Source: Paracidobacterium acidisoli (GTDB lineage: Bacteria; Acidobacteriota; Terriglobia; Terriglobales; Acidobacteriaceae). Taken from it: a stretch of DNA of 64,000 nt. The first letter of the stretch is position 1; every line of letters starts with the position of its first letter. Both the position numbers and the translations under genes were made by a program. Positions 47,270 to 57,137 of this stretch are shown here, one piece after another. The DNA lies in contig NZ_QVQT02000005.1 of the NCBI RefSeq assembly GCF_003428625.2, forward strand, positions 434,001-498,000, read 5' to 3'. The notes below the pieces were generated by a model that searched no databases, had not been told where the DNA came from, and saw nothing but the letters and a program-made list of their open reading frames with translations.

Positions 47270-50020
47270 ATGGCCTTACGACTTCGTCCTCTGCGCGCAG
47301 TTTTCAGTCTGTGCCTTGTTGCCACCGCCCTGGCGCATGCCGATTCAGCACAATTTGATTTGGCTGGTCCGAAGCTGGACGTAAAGGTAAGCCGGGCAGG
47401 GAAGACGCTGCCCATCGGGGAAGTGCCGAATCTTGAAGCCGGAGACCGGTTATGGATCAAGGCGGATCTGCCGGATGGGCAATCGGTACGCTATCTGATG
47501 GTGGCCGCCTTTCTGCGGGGATCGACGAATCCTCCTCCGGAGGATTGGTTTTACCGTTCGGAGACATGGAATCGGAAGGATGCGGAGGGGCTGAACATCA
47601 CCGTACCGACAGGTGCGCAGCAGGTGCTGGTTTTTTTGGCTCCGGAGACAGGTGGAGATTTCAAAACGCTGATCAATGCTGTCCGGGGGCGTCCCGGTGC
47701 ATTTGTGCGGGCGTCTCAGGACCTGAATCAGGCATCGCTCGATCGTGCGCGGCTGGATACCTATTTATCCGCTGTGCGCGCGGTGAACTCCAGCGATCCG
47801 GAAAAGCTGAAAGATACTTCGGAGTTGCTGGCGCGAAGCCTGGCGATAAAGCTGGACCCCAAATGCTTCGATAAGGAAACGGAGCAGCAGGCTCCCTGTC
47901 TCATGCAGGATCAGGATTCGCTGATTCTGAACGATGGCCACAGTACATCGATTGTGGAGGCGCTGACATCCGGGCCGGCCGGCGATCTGGGGATGCAGCT
48001 GAGCTATACGCCGCAGGCAAATTACGGATATTACAGTCCATATATTGCATCCGCTATGGATATCGCGCGGATTCTGGATAGCTTTCACACGGCGCAATAT
48101 CAGTACATACCCGCACTGGCCACGCAGCATGGTGACCAGCTTTTTCTGATGCTGAATACTCCACCGTCCTTTCACAATCCAAAGTCGGTACTGGTGGTAG
48201 CACTGCCTGCGGTGGAATCGCCGCAACCGCCGCCATTGCATCCGGTGGATCCGAAAGAGGTCTATTGCGCTGAGAAAACTTCATTGATATTGCCGGTAGA
48301 GGGGGCGCCGCTCGTCTTCTCGACGGGGTATGCGCATGATGTAACGCTGCACCTGACAGGCAAAGACGCCAAGGTAATCGATATTCCCGCAAAGGCCGAC
48401 CCGGAAAAAGGTGGCTTCGTGGTAGATACAAAGGGATTGAGTTCCGCGAAGTTCGGTGACAGTGTGAACGCGTCAGTACATGGGTTCTGGGGATTCGAGA
48501 AATATGATGGACCGGCTTTCCAGCTCGAGAGTTCACATCCACAGAAATGGGAACTGTCCTCTGCAGATGAGGGCTCGTTAATTGTAGGCAGAGAACAGGT
48601 CGTGCATTTGCAGGCCGAAAATGCAGGCTGTGTGGACAGCATTCTGCTGAAAGATCCATCAGGCAAAGAATTGAAGGCCAGCTGGAAGACAACAAAGCCG
48701 AATGAACTTGAGGTGACGCTGCCGCTTAAGGAAGCGCATCCTGGAGCATTGACGTTAATGGTGCAGCAGTTTGGTGTGGGACAGGCTGAAAATGTGCCGT
48801 TGCATGCTTTCTCGGAGGCGGGGCATCTCGATAATTTCACGCTGCATGCGGGTGATGTCTCTGGTTTGCTGAAGGGCAGTCGCCTGGATGAAGTGGCAGG
48901 ATTATCGCTGAAGGGAATTGAGTTTACGCCTGGAAAATTCACATCAGCGAGTGCAGGTGATGAGCTGCGGATGACGGCGAAAGACGGCAAGGCTGCGGCC
49001 GCTCTGAAGCAGGGCGACTCTGTTACGGCCAAGGTGACACTGAAAGATGGCCGAACACTCGATCTTGCTGCGACGATTGATGAGCCCCGGCCAAGCGTGG
49101 CATTGATCGGTAAAAGCGTTCAACCTTCGGCGGCCAACGCGGGTAGTAACATCCAACTCGCTGATCAGGAGGAACTACCGCAGGACGCCAAACTGACGTT
49201 TTCGGTGCGTGCACAATCTCCGCCCGCGTTTGCGCGTGGAGAAAAGCTGGAAGTGGCGACAGCAGATGGAACTTTCACGACGACTCTGAGTCTTGAAAAC
49301 GGTGGTCTGACGCTGGAAGATGCAAAGGTCGCGCTGGCAACACTGGATCCGGCAAAACTCTTTGGGCCGTCTGCATTCGGGCCGCTGCAGTTTCGTGTAG
49401 TAACAGGCGGAGCGACGGGGGACTGGCAGCCTTTGGCGACGCTGGTTCGGCTGCCTGTACTGCGCGATCTGAAATGCCCGTCTGAGCCTGATCAGGCGTG
49501 CAGGCTGAGCGGCTCGAACCTGTTTCTGGTGGACGCAGTGGCGAGCGATGCGAAATTTGACCATCCTGTCGAAGTTCCTGAAGGTTTTCCGGGATATGTG
49601 TTACCGGTACCGCATCCGGTGGGCGGACAGCTTTATGTGAAGCTGCGGGATGATCCGTCGATTGTGAATCAGGTAACTCTGGCGGCGCAGGAGCCTCCAA
49701 AGCCACCGGTGCATGCGGAAAAACATGCTCCGCCTCGCCCGGCTTATAACGGCGATCAGGCGATATCAGGAAATTCGGAGGCCGAGTCGCCATCTCCCAC
49801 TGGTGCACAGACAAACGGCAATGGCTCGTCGAAGGGGGAAACAGCGAAGCCGGAAACCGTCCAGCCACCCTCCGGCCAGGCGCAATCACCGAGTCCCAGT
49901 CAGCCGCCCCAGAGTATTGCACAGCCTTCAGGAGCGCCTCAGCCGCAAGGTAATTACCAGCAAAAGCAGACCACTCAGCCTGCTGCGGGTTCGGCGTCAG
50001 CCCCGGCCCCACAGTTCTGA
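47270..50020 (+). CDS. Large exported protein of unknown function
   Basis: A 916-residue protein with an N-terminal signal peptide (MALRLRPLRAVFSLCLVATA, ending about residue 25). The middle is beta-rich and seems to contain Ig-like or bacterial-surface modules. The last ~100 residues are Pro/Gln/Ser-rich low-complexity sequence (starts KPPVHAEKHAPPRPAYNGDQ), likely disordered. A pair of Cys in LDPKCFDKETEQQAPCLM may form a disulfide. No membrane anchor or catalytic motif was recognised. It stands alone. An acidobacterial envelope or secreted protein is a reasonable guess. Confidence 0.7.
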   Translation: MALRLRPLRAVFSLCLVATALAHADSAQFDLAGPKLDVKVSRAGKTLPIGEVPNLEAGDRLWIKADLPDGQSVRYLMVAAFLRGSTNPPPEDWFYRSETWNRKDAEGLNITVPTGAQQVLVFLAPETGGDFKTLINAVRGRPGAFVRASQDLNQASLDRARLDTYLSAVRAVNSSDPEKLKDTSELLARSLAIKLDPKCFDKETEQQAPCLMQDQDSLILNDGHSTSIVEALTSGPAGDLGMQLSYTPQANYGYYSPYIASAMDIARILDSFHTAQYQYIPALATQHGDQLFLMLNTPPSFHNPKSVLVVALPAVESPQPPPLHPVDPKEVYCAEKTSLILPVEGAPLVFSTGYAHDVTLHLTGKDAKVIDIPAKADPEKGGFVVDTKGLSSAKFGDSVNASVHGFWGFEKYDGPAFQLESSHPQKWELSSADEGSLIVGREQVVHLQAENAGCVDSILLKDPSGKELKASWKTTKPNELEVTLPLKEAHPGALTLMVQQFGVGQAENVPLHAFSEAGHLDNFTLHAGDVSGLLKGSRLDEVAGLSLKGIEFTPGKFTSASAGDELRMTAKDGKAAAALKQGDSVTAKVTLKDGRTLDLAATIDEPRPSVALIGKSVQPSAANAGSNIQLADQEELPQDAKLTFSVRAQSPPAFARGEKLEVATADGTFTTTLSLENGGLTLEDAKVALATLDPAKLFGPSAFGPLQFRVVTGGATGDWQPLATLVRLPVLRDLKCPSEPDQACRLSGSNLFLVDAVASDAKFDHPVEVPEGFPGYVLPVPHPVGGQLYVKLRDDPSIVNQVTLAAQEPPKPPVHAEKHAPPRPAYNGDQAISGNSEAESPSPTGAQTNGNGSSKGETAKPETVQPPSGQAQSPSPSQPPQSIAQPSGAPQPQGNYQQKQTTQPAAGSASAPAPQF

Positions 50021-50182
50021 TTCGACCCTGATTCGGCCTGCAATGGCCCTGCCCGCTGGTTCTCTGTTTACCAGGGTTTTTCGTCGTTCCTGAAAAGCTT
50101 TTAGCAGTGCGGAAGGATAGTGTGAAGGGCCTGAGATGATTCCGGTGCTGCCATACCTTCAGGCAGTAAGTAAGATGAGGGC

Positions 50183-51034
50183 ATGCAGCAAGGTCGAGCC
50201 AGCAGAACAGCGCTGCGAGTGGCAATGCGGCGTGCCGCCCATCAGTTGTATGACGAACCGCTGGTGTTTCATGATCCGCTGGCGCTGCGCGTTCTTGGTG
50301 AAGAGGACGCTGCCAGGGTTCTGAGTGAGACAGAAGCGGAACGGAACACTCCATGGGTGCGGGGAATGCGCGCATTTATGGCTGTGCGCAGCCGCTTTGC
50401 GGAGGATGAACTGGCAACGGCCATGCTGCGTGGCGCACGGCAATATGTAGTGCTGGGGGCAGGGCTGGATACCTTTGCCTGTCGTAATCCTCATGAAGAT
50501 CTGATGGTATTTGAGGTGGATCACCCGGCCACCCAGGCATGGAAGCGATGCATGATCGATGCCGCAGGATTTCAGATTTCACATTCTGTGCGATTTGCTC
50601 CAGTTGACTTCGAGCGTGAGACGCTGGCGGAAGGTTTGGCTGCAGCCGGGTTTTGCGCAGACAAGCCGGCTTTCTTTTCATGGCTGGGCGTGATCCCATA
50701 TCTGACAGAAGCTGCAGCGATGGCGACGCTGGCCTGCATAGCGGGATTACCGCAGGGCAGTGGTGTGGCCTTCGATTATGCTATGCCGCGGGAAAGTCTG
50801 GGCGCAACGGAGCAGTCCACATTCGATGCCCTGGCGGCGCGAGTGGCAGCCGCAGGGGAACCATTCCGGCTGTTTCTTACGCCGGAAGATATGGAATTGT
50901 CATTGCGGACAGCGGGATTCAGCGCCATAGAAGATCTGAACTCCGTGGCGATCAACGAACGATATTTTGCAGAGCGAAAAGACGGATTGCGGATACGAGG
51001 GACTATGGGCCACCTCGTAAGTGCATGGGTATGA
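50183..51034 (+). CDS. TIGR00027/LCM-like SAM-dependent methyltransferase
   Basis: A 283-residue class I methyltransferase of the leucine carboxyl methyltransferase-like family. SRTALRVAMRRAAHQLYDEP starts it; YVVLGAGLDTFACR is the SAM-binding loop; VFEVDHPATQAWKR carries the acidic ribose-binding residue; and PAFFSWLGVIPYLTEAA is a family segment. The natural substrate is not known; relatives occur in actinobacterial and acidobacterial secondary metabolism. No partner gene is adjacent. Confidence 0.88.
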   Translation: MQQGRASRTALRVAMRRAAHQLYDEPLVFHDPLALRVLGEEDAARVLSETEAERNTPWVRGMRAFMAVRSRFAEDELATAMLRGARQYVVLGAGLDTFACRNPHEDLMVFEVDHPATQAWKRCMIDAAGFQISHSVRFAPVDFERETLAEGLAAAGFCADKPAFFSWLGVIPYLTEAAAMATLACIAGLPQGSGVAFDYAMPRESLGATEQSTFDALAARVAAAGEPFRLFLTPEDMELSLRTAGFSAIEDLNSVAINERYFAERKDGLRIRGTMGHLVSAWV

Positions 51035-51148
51035 GGCGCAATCGATCTGAATTCCACGTCAACGAGTCAGAATGACTCAGTGACGCGTAAAGATTGATCG
51101 GAAAGCCCTCCCTGTCAGATATGGAGACAGCGCAGAGAGGGATGCAGG

Positions 51149-52081
51149 CTACATATTGGTGTGGCCGGCGCGCATTTCCTCATTGAATGTCGGCTTTATA
51201 AAAGCAAGCGCTTCCGTGAGTTTTGCTCTGTACTCATCGGAACGGGTAAGAAGTTGCGGCGTGGCGGATGCAAAATCGCCGGAGAGAGTGATGAGGCCTC
51301 TTCCGGAGAGATCAGCTGCCATGCGGGTCAGTTCTTCTGAAGTAGTGTTGAGATACTGCGCGTCGCGCGGGTCCGCAATCCAGACCGGCCGGTTTCCACC
51401 GAGAACGCCGGAGAGCCAGTATGCCTTGAGAGCGAGGAAGTCAATGCGGCTCTGATCCGTCGTATCGGTGAAGAAGAATTTCTTCTGCCAGCGGCTATAG
51501 TAGCGCGTGGTAACCGGAACCGGCTGCCGATTACCGCTCTTCAACAGCTCAAGCTGGCCCTGATCGAAGGTTTTGCGGATGGCATTATAGATGAAGCTCT
51601 CCGCGTACGGCTGTTCAGGTGCGGGGACAATCTCAGCGAAGGTCACGGTCATGCTGGCCGAGATGAGTGTATGAAGCGGCGAGCCCTGACCATCTTCGAG
51701 ACGCGCAGTACCGTGAACGATATACGTATCGGCTCCCGAGGAAGAGCGATGAAATGGCCAGTGGAAATCACCGAGACTGATAGGCAGGCCGGCGAGAGTG
51801 ACATAAGCATCAGGCCGTGGATTGCGCAGCCGCAATGCGGCATGACGCAGATGGCTGATCATCTCCGGAAGCAAACCGGGCTTATGGAAATCAAAGGTAT
51901 CGCTCAGCTCGAGCTGCAAAGTGTGCACAGCTGGTGCATCAGCGCTTAATCCGAGACGGAACCGGGCGGTTGGGCGCTGGCTTAGATCAGCTCCGGCTTC
52001 GGCGGAGAGAACGGTAAGTCCGGCTTCGCGCGCTGCAGCGCTCAATGTGTCAGTCAGAGAGGTCTGGAGATTGGTGCTCAT
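51149..52081 (-). CDS. Conserved protein of unknown function
   Basis: A 310-residue soluble protein with no signal peptide or membrane segment. N-terminus MSTNLQTSLTDTLSAAAREA. The middle (YSRWQKKFFFTDTTDQSRID, WIADPRDAQYLNTTSEEL) suggests a mixed alpha/beta fold. Pro and acidic residues are spread normally and codon use matches the region, so it is a real gene. No family recognised. Confidence 0.75.
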   Translation of the reverse strand: MSTNLQTSLTDTLSAAAREAGLTVLSAEAGADLSQRPTARFRLGLSADAPAVHTLQLELSDTFDFHKPGLLPEMISHLRHAALRLRNPRPDAYVTLAGLPISLGDFHWPFHRSSSGADTYIVHGTARLEDGQGSPLHTLISASMTVTFAEIVPAPEQPYAESFIYNAIRKTFDQGQLELLKSGNRQPVPVTTRYYSRWQKKFFFTDTTDQSRIDFLALKAYWLSGVLGGNRPVWIADPRDAQYLNTTSEELTRMAADLSGRGLITLSGDFASATPQLLTRSDEYRAKLTEALAFIKPTFNEEMRAGHTNM

Positions 52082-52411
52082 AGTCTTTCAGATTGAACTA
52101 TTCCATTTTAAAGCGTTTTGATCCTGCTGTATTCCACTGATATCTGCGCATGACACAACTTCCGGAATAAAAGTGTGTTCAAAATTGTGGCTACATATCC
52201 AGGCAAGGGGGAACAGATGGAGAAATGCTCTCTCTCCGGAATAGTGATGAAGCGCGCTGTAAGCACTGGCTGCTGTTTATGATTTAGTAATCTTAGTGAT
52301 GTACAGGCTCAGCTGATGCGAATCGCACATCGTGCCACACTCGCAGGACCGGAACATATATCCAAAGTGACACGGCTGCAACTTTTTCCGCCAGCGTTCG
52401 TCTGGAGTGTT

Positions 52412-52693
52412 GTGAGTTTTCAGGCAGGCAGAACCAGAAAATTTTTCAGATACTCCCTCCTTATCGCACTCGGTGCGATGCAGTTCTTTATGCTGCTGGC
52501 GGCAGTAGCCAGACCTGCGTACGGATATATCGATCCAGGCTCCGGACTGCTCTTTTTTCAGGTTGGTGGTTCAATGCTGGCCGGAGCAGTTTTTATGCTT
52601 CGCGCAAAGATCCGTAAGCTCCTCCGACTGAAGCCACCGGAGTCCGACACCATATCTGCTGATGCGAATGCAACGTCTGAAGCAGGTAAATGA
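52412..52693 (+). CDS. Small YIDPGSG-type membrane protein
   Basis: A ~93-residue protein. A basic n-region (RTRKFFRYS) and hydrophobic helix (LLIALGAMQFFMLLAAVA) act as signal or anchor. It is followed by the striking PAYGYIDPGSGLLFFQ motif, a second helix (VGGSMLAGAVFMLRA) and a basic, then acidic tail. The GTG at 52412 with GGAG just upstream is favoured; ATG 52316 and ATG 52478 are alternatives. Its stop overlaps the next start by 4 bp (ATGA). YIDPGSG proteins of this size recur next to methyltransferase and sulfatase-like genes in other bacteria (from memory, to be checked). Confidence 0.7.
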   Translation: MSFQAGRTRKFFRYSLLIALGAMQFFMLLAAVARPAYGYIDPGSGLLFFQVGGSMLAGAVFMLRAKIRKLLRLKPPESDTISADANATSEAGK

Positions 52694-54075
52694 TGGCGAC
52701 GGCGCCCGCTCTTCTTGAGACTTTTCGCGATCCGGCAGGCTCTCTTCGGATTGAAGGGGATCGAGTTCTCCGCCATGTAAAGCCCGGGCATGCTTCTGAG
52801 ACCATTCGCTTTCTGCAGTCGGATCTGGCCCGTAAGTGGGTTGCGGATGGTCGGCTGATATCGACGGAAATTGCCGATCGGGCGGACCGCGGCGATCTCT
52901 TTCTGGAACATCCTCGGATTTTCTTTCCATCTTATCCGTGGGAGTGGACGCCGGGCGCGTGGATGGCGGCAGCAGAGTTGACGCTGGACCTGTGCGAAGC
53001 GCTGCTGGATCAGGGTCTGATTCTGAAAGATGCAACTCCATTGAATGTACTTTTTGACGGTGCGCGACCGGTATTTGTAGATGTTCTCTCCATCGAAAAG
53101 CGCGACCCGGAAAGCCCCTTGTGGCTGGCTTATGGGCAGTTTGTGCGGACTTTTCTGCTGCCGCTGGCTGCATATCGATATCTGGGATGGCCATTAGCCG
53201 CTTCTCTGCAGAAGCGCGACGGCTATGAGCCTTCCGATCTGTATCCATGGCTGTCGCGAATGCGGCGCTGGGGTCAGCCATTGCGCTCTCTGGTGACACT
53301 GCCCTATCTGCTTGAGCGACGCAATACCGGAAAGGCAACTGCAGGATCAAAACTGCGCCAGGCTCCGGAGGTTGCTGCTGCTGTCCTGCGACGAAACCTG
53401 CATGTTCTGCGCAGCAGGCTGAAAAAACTGACGCCGGAGAGCCGTGAATCGCGCTGGAGCAGTTATCCGAATTCTGCCGGCCATTACAGCGAAACCGATC
53501 ACGAACAGAAGCAGCAGTTTATTCGCGAGGCCCTTTCTCTGGCGCATCCGAAAAAGGTGCTCGATCTGGGAGCGAATACCGGTGTGTATTCCCGTATCGC
53601 AGCAGAGCAGGGCGCTACTGTGATTGGATGGGATACTGACGCAGAGGCAACGGAGCATAATTGGCGCGAGGCACGCAGCCGCAAGCTGGATATCCTTCCG
53701 CTTATAGCCGATCCGGCGCGTCCCACACCGGCAACCGGCTGGCGCAACGCGGAAAACCTATCGTTGCTCCATCGCGCACAGGGCCGTTTTGACTGCGTGA
53801 TGGTGCTCGGCTTCATCCATCACCTTCTTCTTGCAGAACAGATTCCACTTGGAGAGGTTGCAGGCCTGCTGCGAGAGCTCACCACGGCGTGGACGATCGT
53901 CGAATGGGTTCCTGCCACTGATCCCAGATTTGAAGAGCTGGTGCGCGGACGTGATGCGCTCTATGCGCATCTGGACGAGAATGCATTCGTTCAGGCAATC
54001 GATCCTTACTTTTCCTGCATGCTGCGCAAAGAGCTTGCCAATGGGCGCGCTCTCTTTTTGCTGCGGGCTCGGTGA
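52690..54075 (+). CDS. Kinase-like domain fused to a SAM-dependent methyltransferase
   Basis: A 461-residue protein. The N-terminal ~190 residues contain LILKDATPLNVLFDGARPVF (111-130) followed by VDVLS. This resembles the catalytic loop (D..xxN) and the metal-binding Asp of protein-kinase-like or LPS-kinase folds, with KD in place of HxD. The C-terminal part is a class I methyltransferase: KVLDLGANTGVYSRIAAEQG at ~289, then VIGWDTDAEA and GRFDCVMVLGFIHHLL. It is coupled by 4-bp overlaps to genes on both sides. The kinase call is inference from the motif alone; NoeA-like proteins of rhizobia are possible relatives. Confidence 0.74.
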   Translation: MMATAPALLETFRDPAGSLRIEGDRVLRHVKPGHASETIRFLQSDLARKWVADGRLISTEIADRADRGDLFLEHPRIFFPSYPWEWTPGAWMAAAELTLDLCEALLDQGLILKDATPLNVLFDGARPVFVDVLSIEKRDPESPLWLAYGQFVRTFLLPLAAYRYLGWPLAASLQKRDGYEPSDLYPWLSRMRRWGQPLRSLVTLPYLLERRNTGKATAGSKLRQAPEVAAAVLRRNLHVLRSRLKKLTPESRESRWSSYPNSAGHYSETDHEQKQQFIREALSLAHPKKVLDLGANTGVYSRIAAEQGATVIGWDTDAEATEHNWREARSRKLDILPLIADPARPTPATGWRNAENLSLLHRAQGRFDCVMVLGFIHHLLLAEQIPLGEVAGLLRELTTAWTIVEWVPATDPRFEELVRGRDALYAHLDENAFVQAIDPYFSCMLRKELANGRALFLLRAR

Positions 54076-55616
54076 CAGCTATAAAAAGCAGGCTGTGGCT
54101 CGAAGGCGCAGGCACGGGTATCGTGTTCTCGCTCGGCATTTGCTGGAACCAGATTTCCCCCACACATATTTATCTCTACCATCGCCTGCTGCCGGTGACG
54201 ACGGTGGTGCGGGCAACCGTCATCGATCTGGTGCTGGCGTGTTTGCTGGGAACGGCGCTGGTGTGGCTGCTGGATCGCATCGATGCGAAAGGACGCACGC
54301 TGCTGTGGCTGATCTTCGCAACGCTGCTGGTGGCGCGTGTCGTCGGCGGGCTGATGGCGGCGGAGGTGATCCTGCGCCTTGCCATTGTCCCGATTAAATT
54401 CTGGCTGCCGGTCGCGATCGTCGGCTTGTTACTCTGGATATTCGCGCGCAATGCGTATGCGGCCTCGGTGCGCGGCCTGCGCGTGCTGCTGCTGCTGCTG
54501 GGCATTTGCATTTTCTGGATGCTGCCGGAGCTCATTGTCCTGAGCATGACGCACGGCGGGCCGGAGACGGCGAGCTTCTCGAAGCCACTGCCGGAGTTCG
54601 CTGCGCCGCATCGGCGTGTGGTCTGGCTGCTCTTTGACGAGATGTCTTACGACCAGGCCTTCGTGCACCGCTGGCCCGGACTCAACCTGCCCAATTTCGA
54701 TCGGCTTCGTGGACAGAGCGTAGTCTTTTCAGACCTGCAGCCGGCCGGTTTTTATACCGAGCAAATCGTGCCTTCGCTGTTTCTCGGAAGGTCGATCGTC
54801 GAAATCCGCGCCTCTCCGCAGGGATGGCTGCATTACCGCTCTGTCTCCGGCGGCCATTGGCAAATCTTCGATGGAAATCAGACCGTCTTTGCGGACGCGC
54901 AGCGACAGGGCTGGACGACGGGGATCGTCGGGACCTTCAACCCCTATTGCCGCCTGATGACAGGGGCGCTGGATTTTTGCTGGTCGCAGCTGCTGCCGTT
55001 TAAGGATCACTTCGTGGCCGATCAGTCGACGTTTGAGAACGTGACGGCGCCGGTGCGCGCCGAGTGGGGCCGGCTGACGCACCATCCTTTCAGGACGCCG
55101 TCGCCGGAGGAAGAGTTTGCGGACATCCTGAGCCAGTCGCGCTCGGCGATTGCCAACGAGAAGCTGGACTTTGTTCTGGTGCATCTGCCGCTGCCGCATC
55201 CGCCGGGAATCTACAACCGCCAAACCGGCCGGATTGGACCCGGCGGAGGCTACGTCGACAATCTCGCTCTTGCAGACCGGACGCTCGCGGAGCTGCGACA
55301 GATCATCGATCAGACACATTCCGCGCAGCAGACGACGCTGGTGATTTCGTCCGACCACAGCTGGCGCATTCCGCTGTGGCGCCATCAGATTGGTTGGACA
55401 AACGAAGATGAAACCGTAGCCCGCAGCCGGGGCTTTGTTTTCGATATGCGTCCGGTGCTTATTGTGCGTTTTCCGGGAGAAATCACTCCGACTCCTGTGA
55501 ATCGTGCGCTGCCACTTCTCGACATGCACAATATGCTGGAGCAGATCATCTCGGGGCAGATCGCTTCACCGGAGCAACTCAAACAGTGGGCCGTAGCGCA
55601 GCCAACCGGTCACTAA
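54072..55616 (+). CDS. Membrane-anchored sulfatase / alkaline-phosphatase-fold enzyme
   Basis: A 514-residue protein. About five helices in the first ~165 residues (e.g. VIDLVLACLLGTALVWLL and FWLPVAIVGLLLWIFA) precede an extracytoplasmic alkaline-phosphatase-superfamily domain. RVVWLLFDEMSYDQAF begins it with the metal-binding acidic residue; FYTEQIVPSLFLGR supplies the nucleophile region (Thr or Ser, with no CxPSR sulfatase motif); LVISSDHSWRIPLW has the distal metal Asp-His. It therefore resembles phosphoethanolamine or phosphoglycerol transferases more than true sulfatases. The GTG start overlaps the upstream stop by 4 bp. Confidence 0.8.
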   Translation: MTAIKSRLWLEGAGTGIVFSLGICWNQISPTHIYLYHRLLPVTTVVRATVIDLVLACLLGTALVWLLDRIDAKGRTLLWLIFATLLVARVVGGLMAAEVILRLAIVPIKFWLPVAIVGLLLWIFARNAYAASVRGLRVLLLLLGICIFWMLPELIVLSMTHGGPETASFSKPLPEFAAPHRRVVWLLFDEMSYDQAFVHRWPGLNLPNFDRLRGQSVVFSDLQPAGFYTEQIVPSLFLGRSIVEIRASPQGWLHYRSVSGGHWQIFDGNQTVFADAQRQGWTTGIVGTFNPYCRLMTGALDFCWSQLLPFKDHFVADQSTFENVTAPVRAEWGRLTHHPFRTPSPEEEFADILSQSRSAIANEKLDFVLVHLPLPHPPGIYNRQTGRIGPGGGYVDNLALADRTLAELRQIIDQTHSAQQTTLVISSDHSWRIPLWRHQIGWTNEDETVARSRGFVFDMRPVLIVRFPGEITPTPVNRALPLLDMHNMLEQIISGQIASPEQLKQWAVAQPTGH

Positions 55617-55638
55617 GTCCGCACTATTGCCGCGGACT
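55616..55638. terminator. Possible shared hairpin between convergent genes
   Basis: AGTCCGC and GCGGACT with a 9-base loop fall exactly between the two convergent stops. There is no U tract on either strand, so its efficiency as a terminator is doubtful. Confidence 0.35.
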
Positions 55639-57137
55639 CAGTGGATTTCGATGACAGCCAGCCCCATGGGCGGAAGCGCGATGGTAAGCCGGCCATCGTG
55701 AATCGGCTGGACCTCTGGTACTCCGGGATTCGCATCCTTACGCAGCTCAATAATCTGTGCGCGTGAAGGCCAGGCCGGGCTACCCATATTTTTCCATGCG
55801 TCGAGCGTGTCTCCATGCTCGGCATCAACGCGATGAATCGTAGCGCGAGCATCCGCTGCGATCCCTTTCAGGTCGAGAACGAGCATTCTGTTTCCCGCGG
55901 TCGCGCCAGGTTCGACAAGATTCCATGCAGCGATGACCAGGGTTCCGTCTGCGCGGCGGGTAACGAGAGCTTCGTTCTTCGGCGCGGGAAGGCGCTCATC
56001 GCCCAGCTCGTGCAGAGCGGCAAAAGCGTTGTAGGCCGGCTTGGGTATATCGTCTTCGGCGACAATACCGTAACCGCCATAGAATGGCGTTTTGACGATA
56101 CCCTGTTCCTCGAAGACATCGGAAAAGCTCCAGTAAGACATGATCTGCACGAGACCGTCACACCGGCTGATGGTCTCGGCAAGCCAGGGCCCCATGTAAA
56201 TGGAGTCGGTGATCTCCTGCTGATTCATATAGGTCGCATTGAACTCGCTCCAGATGAGTGGGATATCGGGACGCGCGGATGTCTTGATCTCGTTATGCAC
56301 CTTTTCAACCGCGGCACAGACCATCTCGTGTGGCTCGATGGAGCGGCTGTCGTGGAAGACATCCTGCGAGGAATCATTTCCATAGACATGGGTCGAGACG
56401 AAGTCGAGCGGGACGTGATTTTCGGTGGCATGGGCGATCATGTCGCCAACCCATACAGCCTGTGCTGTCGCCGGCCCGCCAACGCGAAGAAGCGGGCTTA
56501 CAGCCTTAAGAGCGAGGGCAGTGTGGTCGTAAAGCTCGAAGTATGTGGACTGAGCAGGCTTGCCCATCCAGAAATCGAGATTGGGTTCGTTCCAGACCTC
56601 AAAGTACCACTGCGAGACTTCGCCAATGCCGTAGCGGTCAATGAGGTGTTTCGCAAAGGCGGTGATCAGAGCATCCCATTTGCCGTAGTTGGCTGGAGGC
56701 GACGGGTTGGGGTGATACCAGAAGGCTTGCGGCGCGGGGTTCGATGCGAGCTTTTTCGGCATGAAGCTGAGCTCTACATATGGACGGACGCCGCTCGCCA
56801 GCAGGCTGTCATAGATCTGATCGACATAGGACCAGTTGTAGACCGGATTGCCCTGCGCGTCCTCGTCGTAAACGCCGTTGTCGTCATCGAAAATGCCGTG
56901 AAAGCGGACGTACCGGAAATCGGCGGCCTTCTTCACCAGACGGATGTCATCGGTGTAATGGCTGCGGAGTACAAGGTTGGCCCGGCCAGAGCCAAACATC
57001 TGCTCCCAGAAGTGGGGAAAAGGTGTTGCGGCGGCATGAGCGTCGATGGAAAGGTGCTCTGAGGTAGTTTGCGCAAACGTTTGCGCAAAGCAGACAAGAA
57101 AAATACCCAGAAGCACGGAAAGAACTTTATCGCGCAT
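55638..57137 (-). CDS. Secreted GH39 glycoside hydrolase (beta-xylosidase-like)
   Basis: A 499-residue exported family 39 glycosidase. Signal peptide 1-22 (LLGIFLVCFAQTFAQ). Catalytic acid/base Glu is in WYFEVWNEPNLDFW; the nucleophile Glu is in IPLIWSEFNA. VRFHGIFDDDNGVYDED is a family region near the N-terminus, and a C-terminal beta domain ends GLAVIEIH. GH39 enzymes cleave beta-xylosides or alpha-iduronides; length is normal for xylosidases. Convergent to the sulfatase-fold gene; no xylan-use cluster is adjacent. Confidence 0.9.
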   Translation of the reverse strand: MRDKVLSVLLGIFLVCFAQTFAQTTSEHLSIDAHAAATPFPHFWEQMFGSGRANLVLRSHYTDDIRLVKKAADFRYVRFHGIFDDDNGVYDEDAQGNPVYNWSYVDQIYDSLLASGVRPYVELSFMPKKLASNPAPQAFWYHPNPSPPANYGKWDALITAFAKHLIDRYGIGEVSQWYFEVWNEPNLDFWMGKPAQSTYFELYDHTALALKAVSPLLRVGGPATAQAVWVGDMIAHATENHVPLDFVSTHVYGNDSSQDVFHDSRSIEPHEMVCAAVEKVHNEIKTSARPDIPLIWSEFNATYMNQQEITDSIYMGPWLAETISRCDGLVQIMSYWSFSDVFEEQGIVKTPFYGGYGIVAEDDIPKPAYNAFAALHELGDERLPAPKNEALVTRRADGTLVIAAWNLVEPGATAGNRMLVLDLKGIAADARATIHRVDAEHGDTLDAWKNMGSPAWPSRAQIIELRKDANPGVPEVQPIHDGRLTIALPPMGLAVIEIH

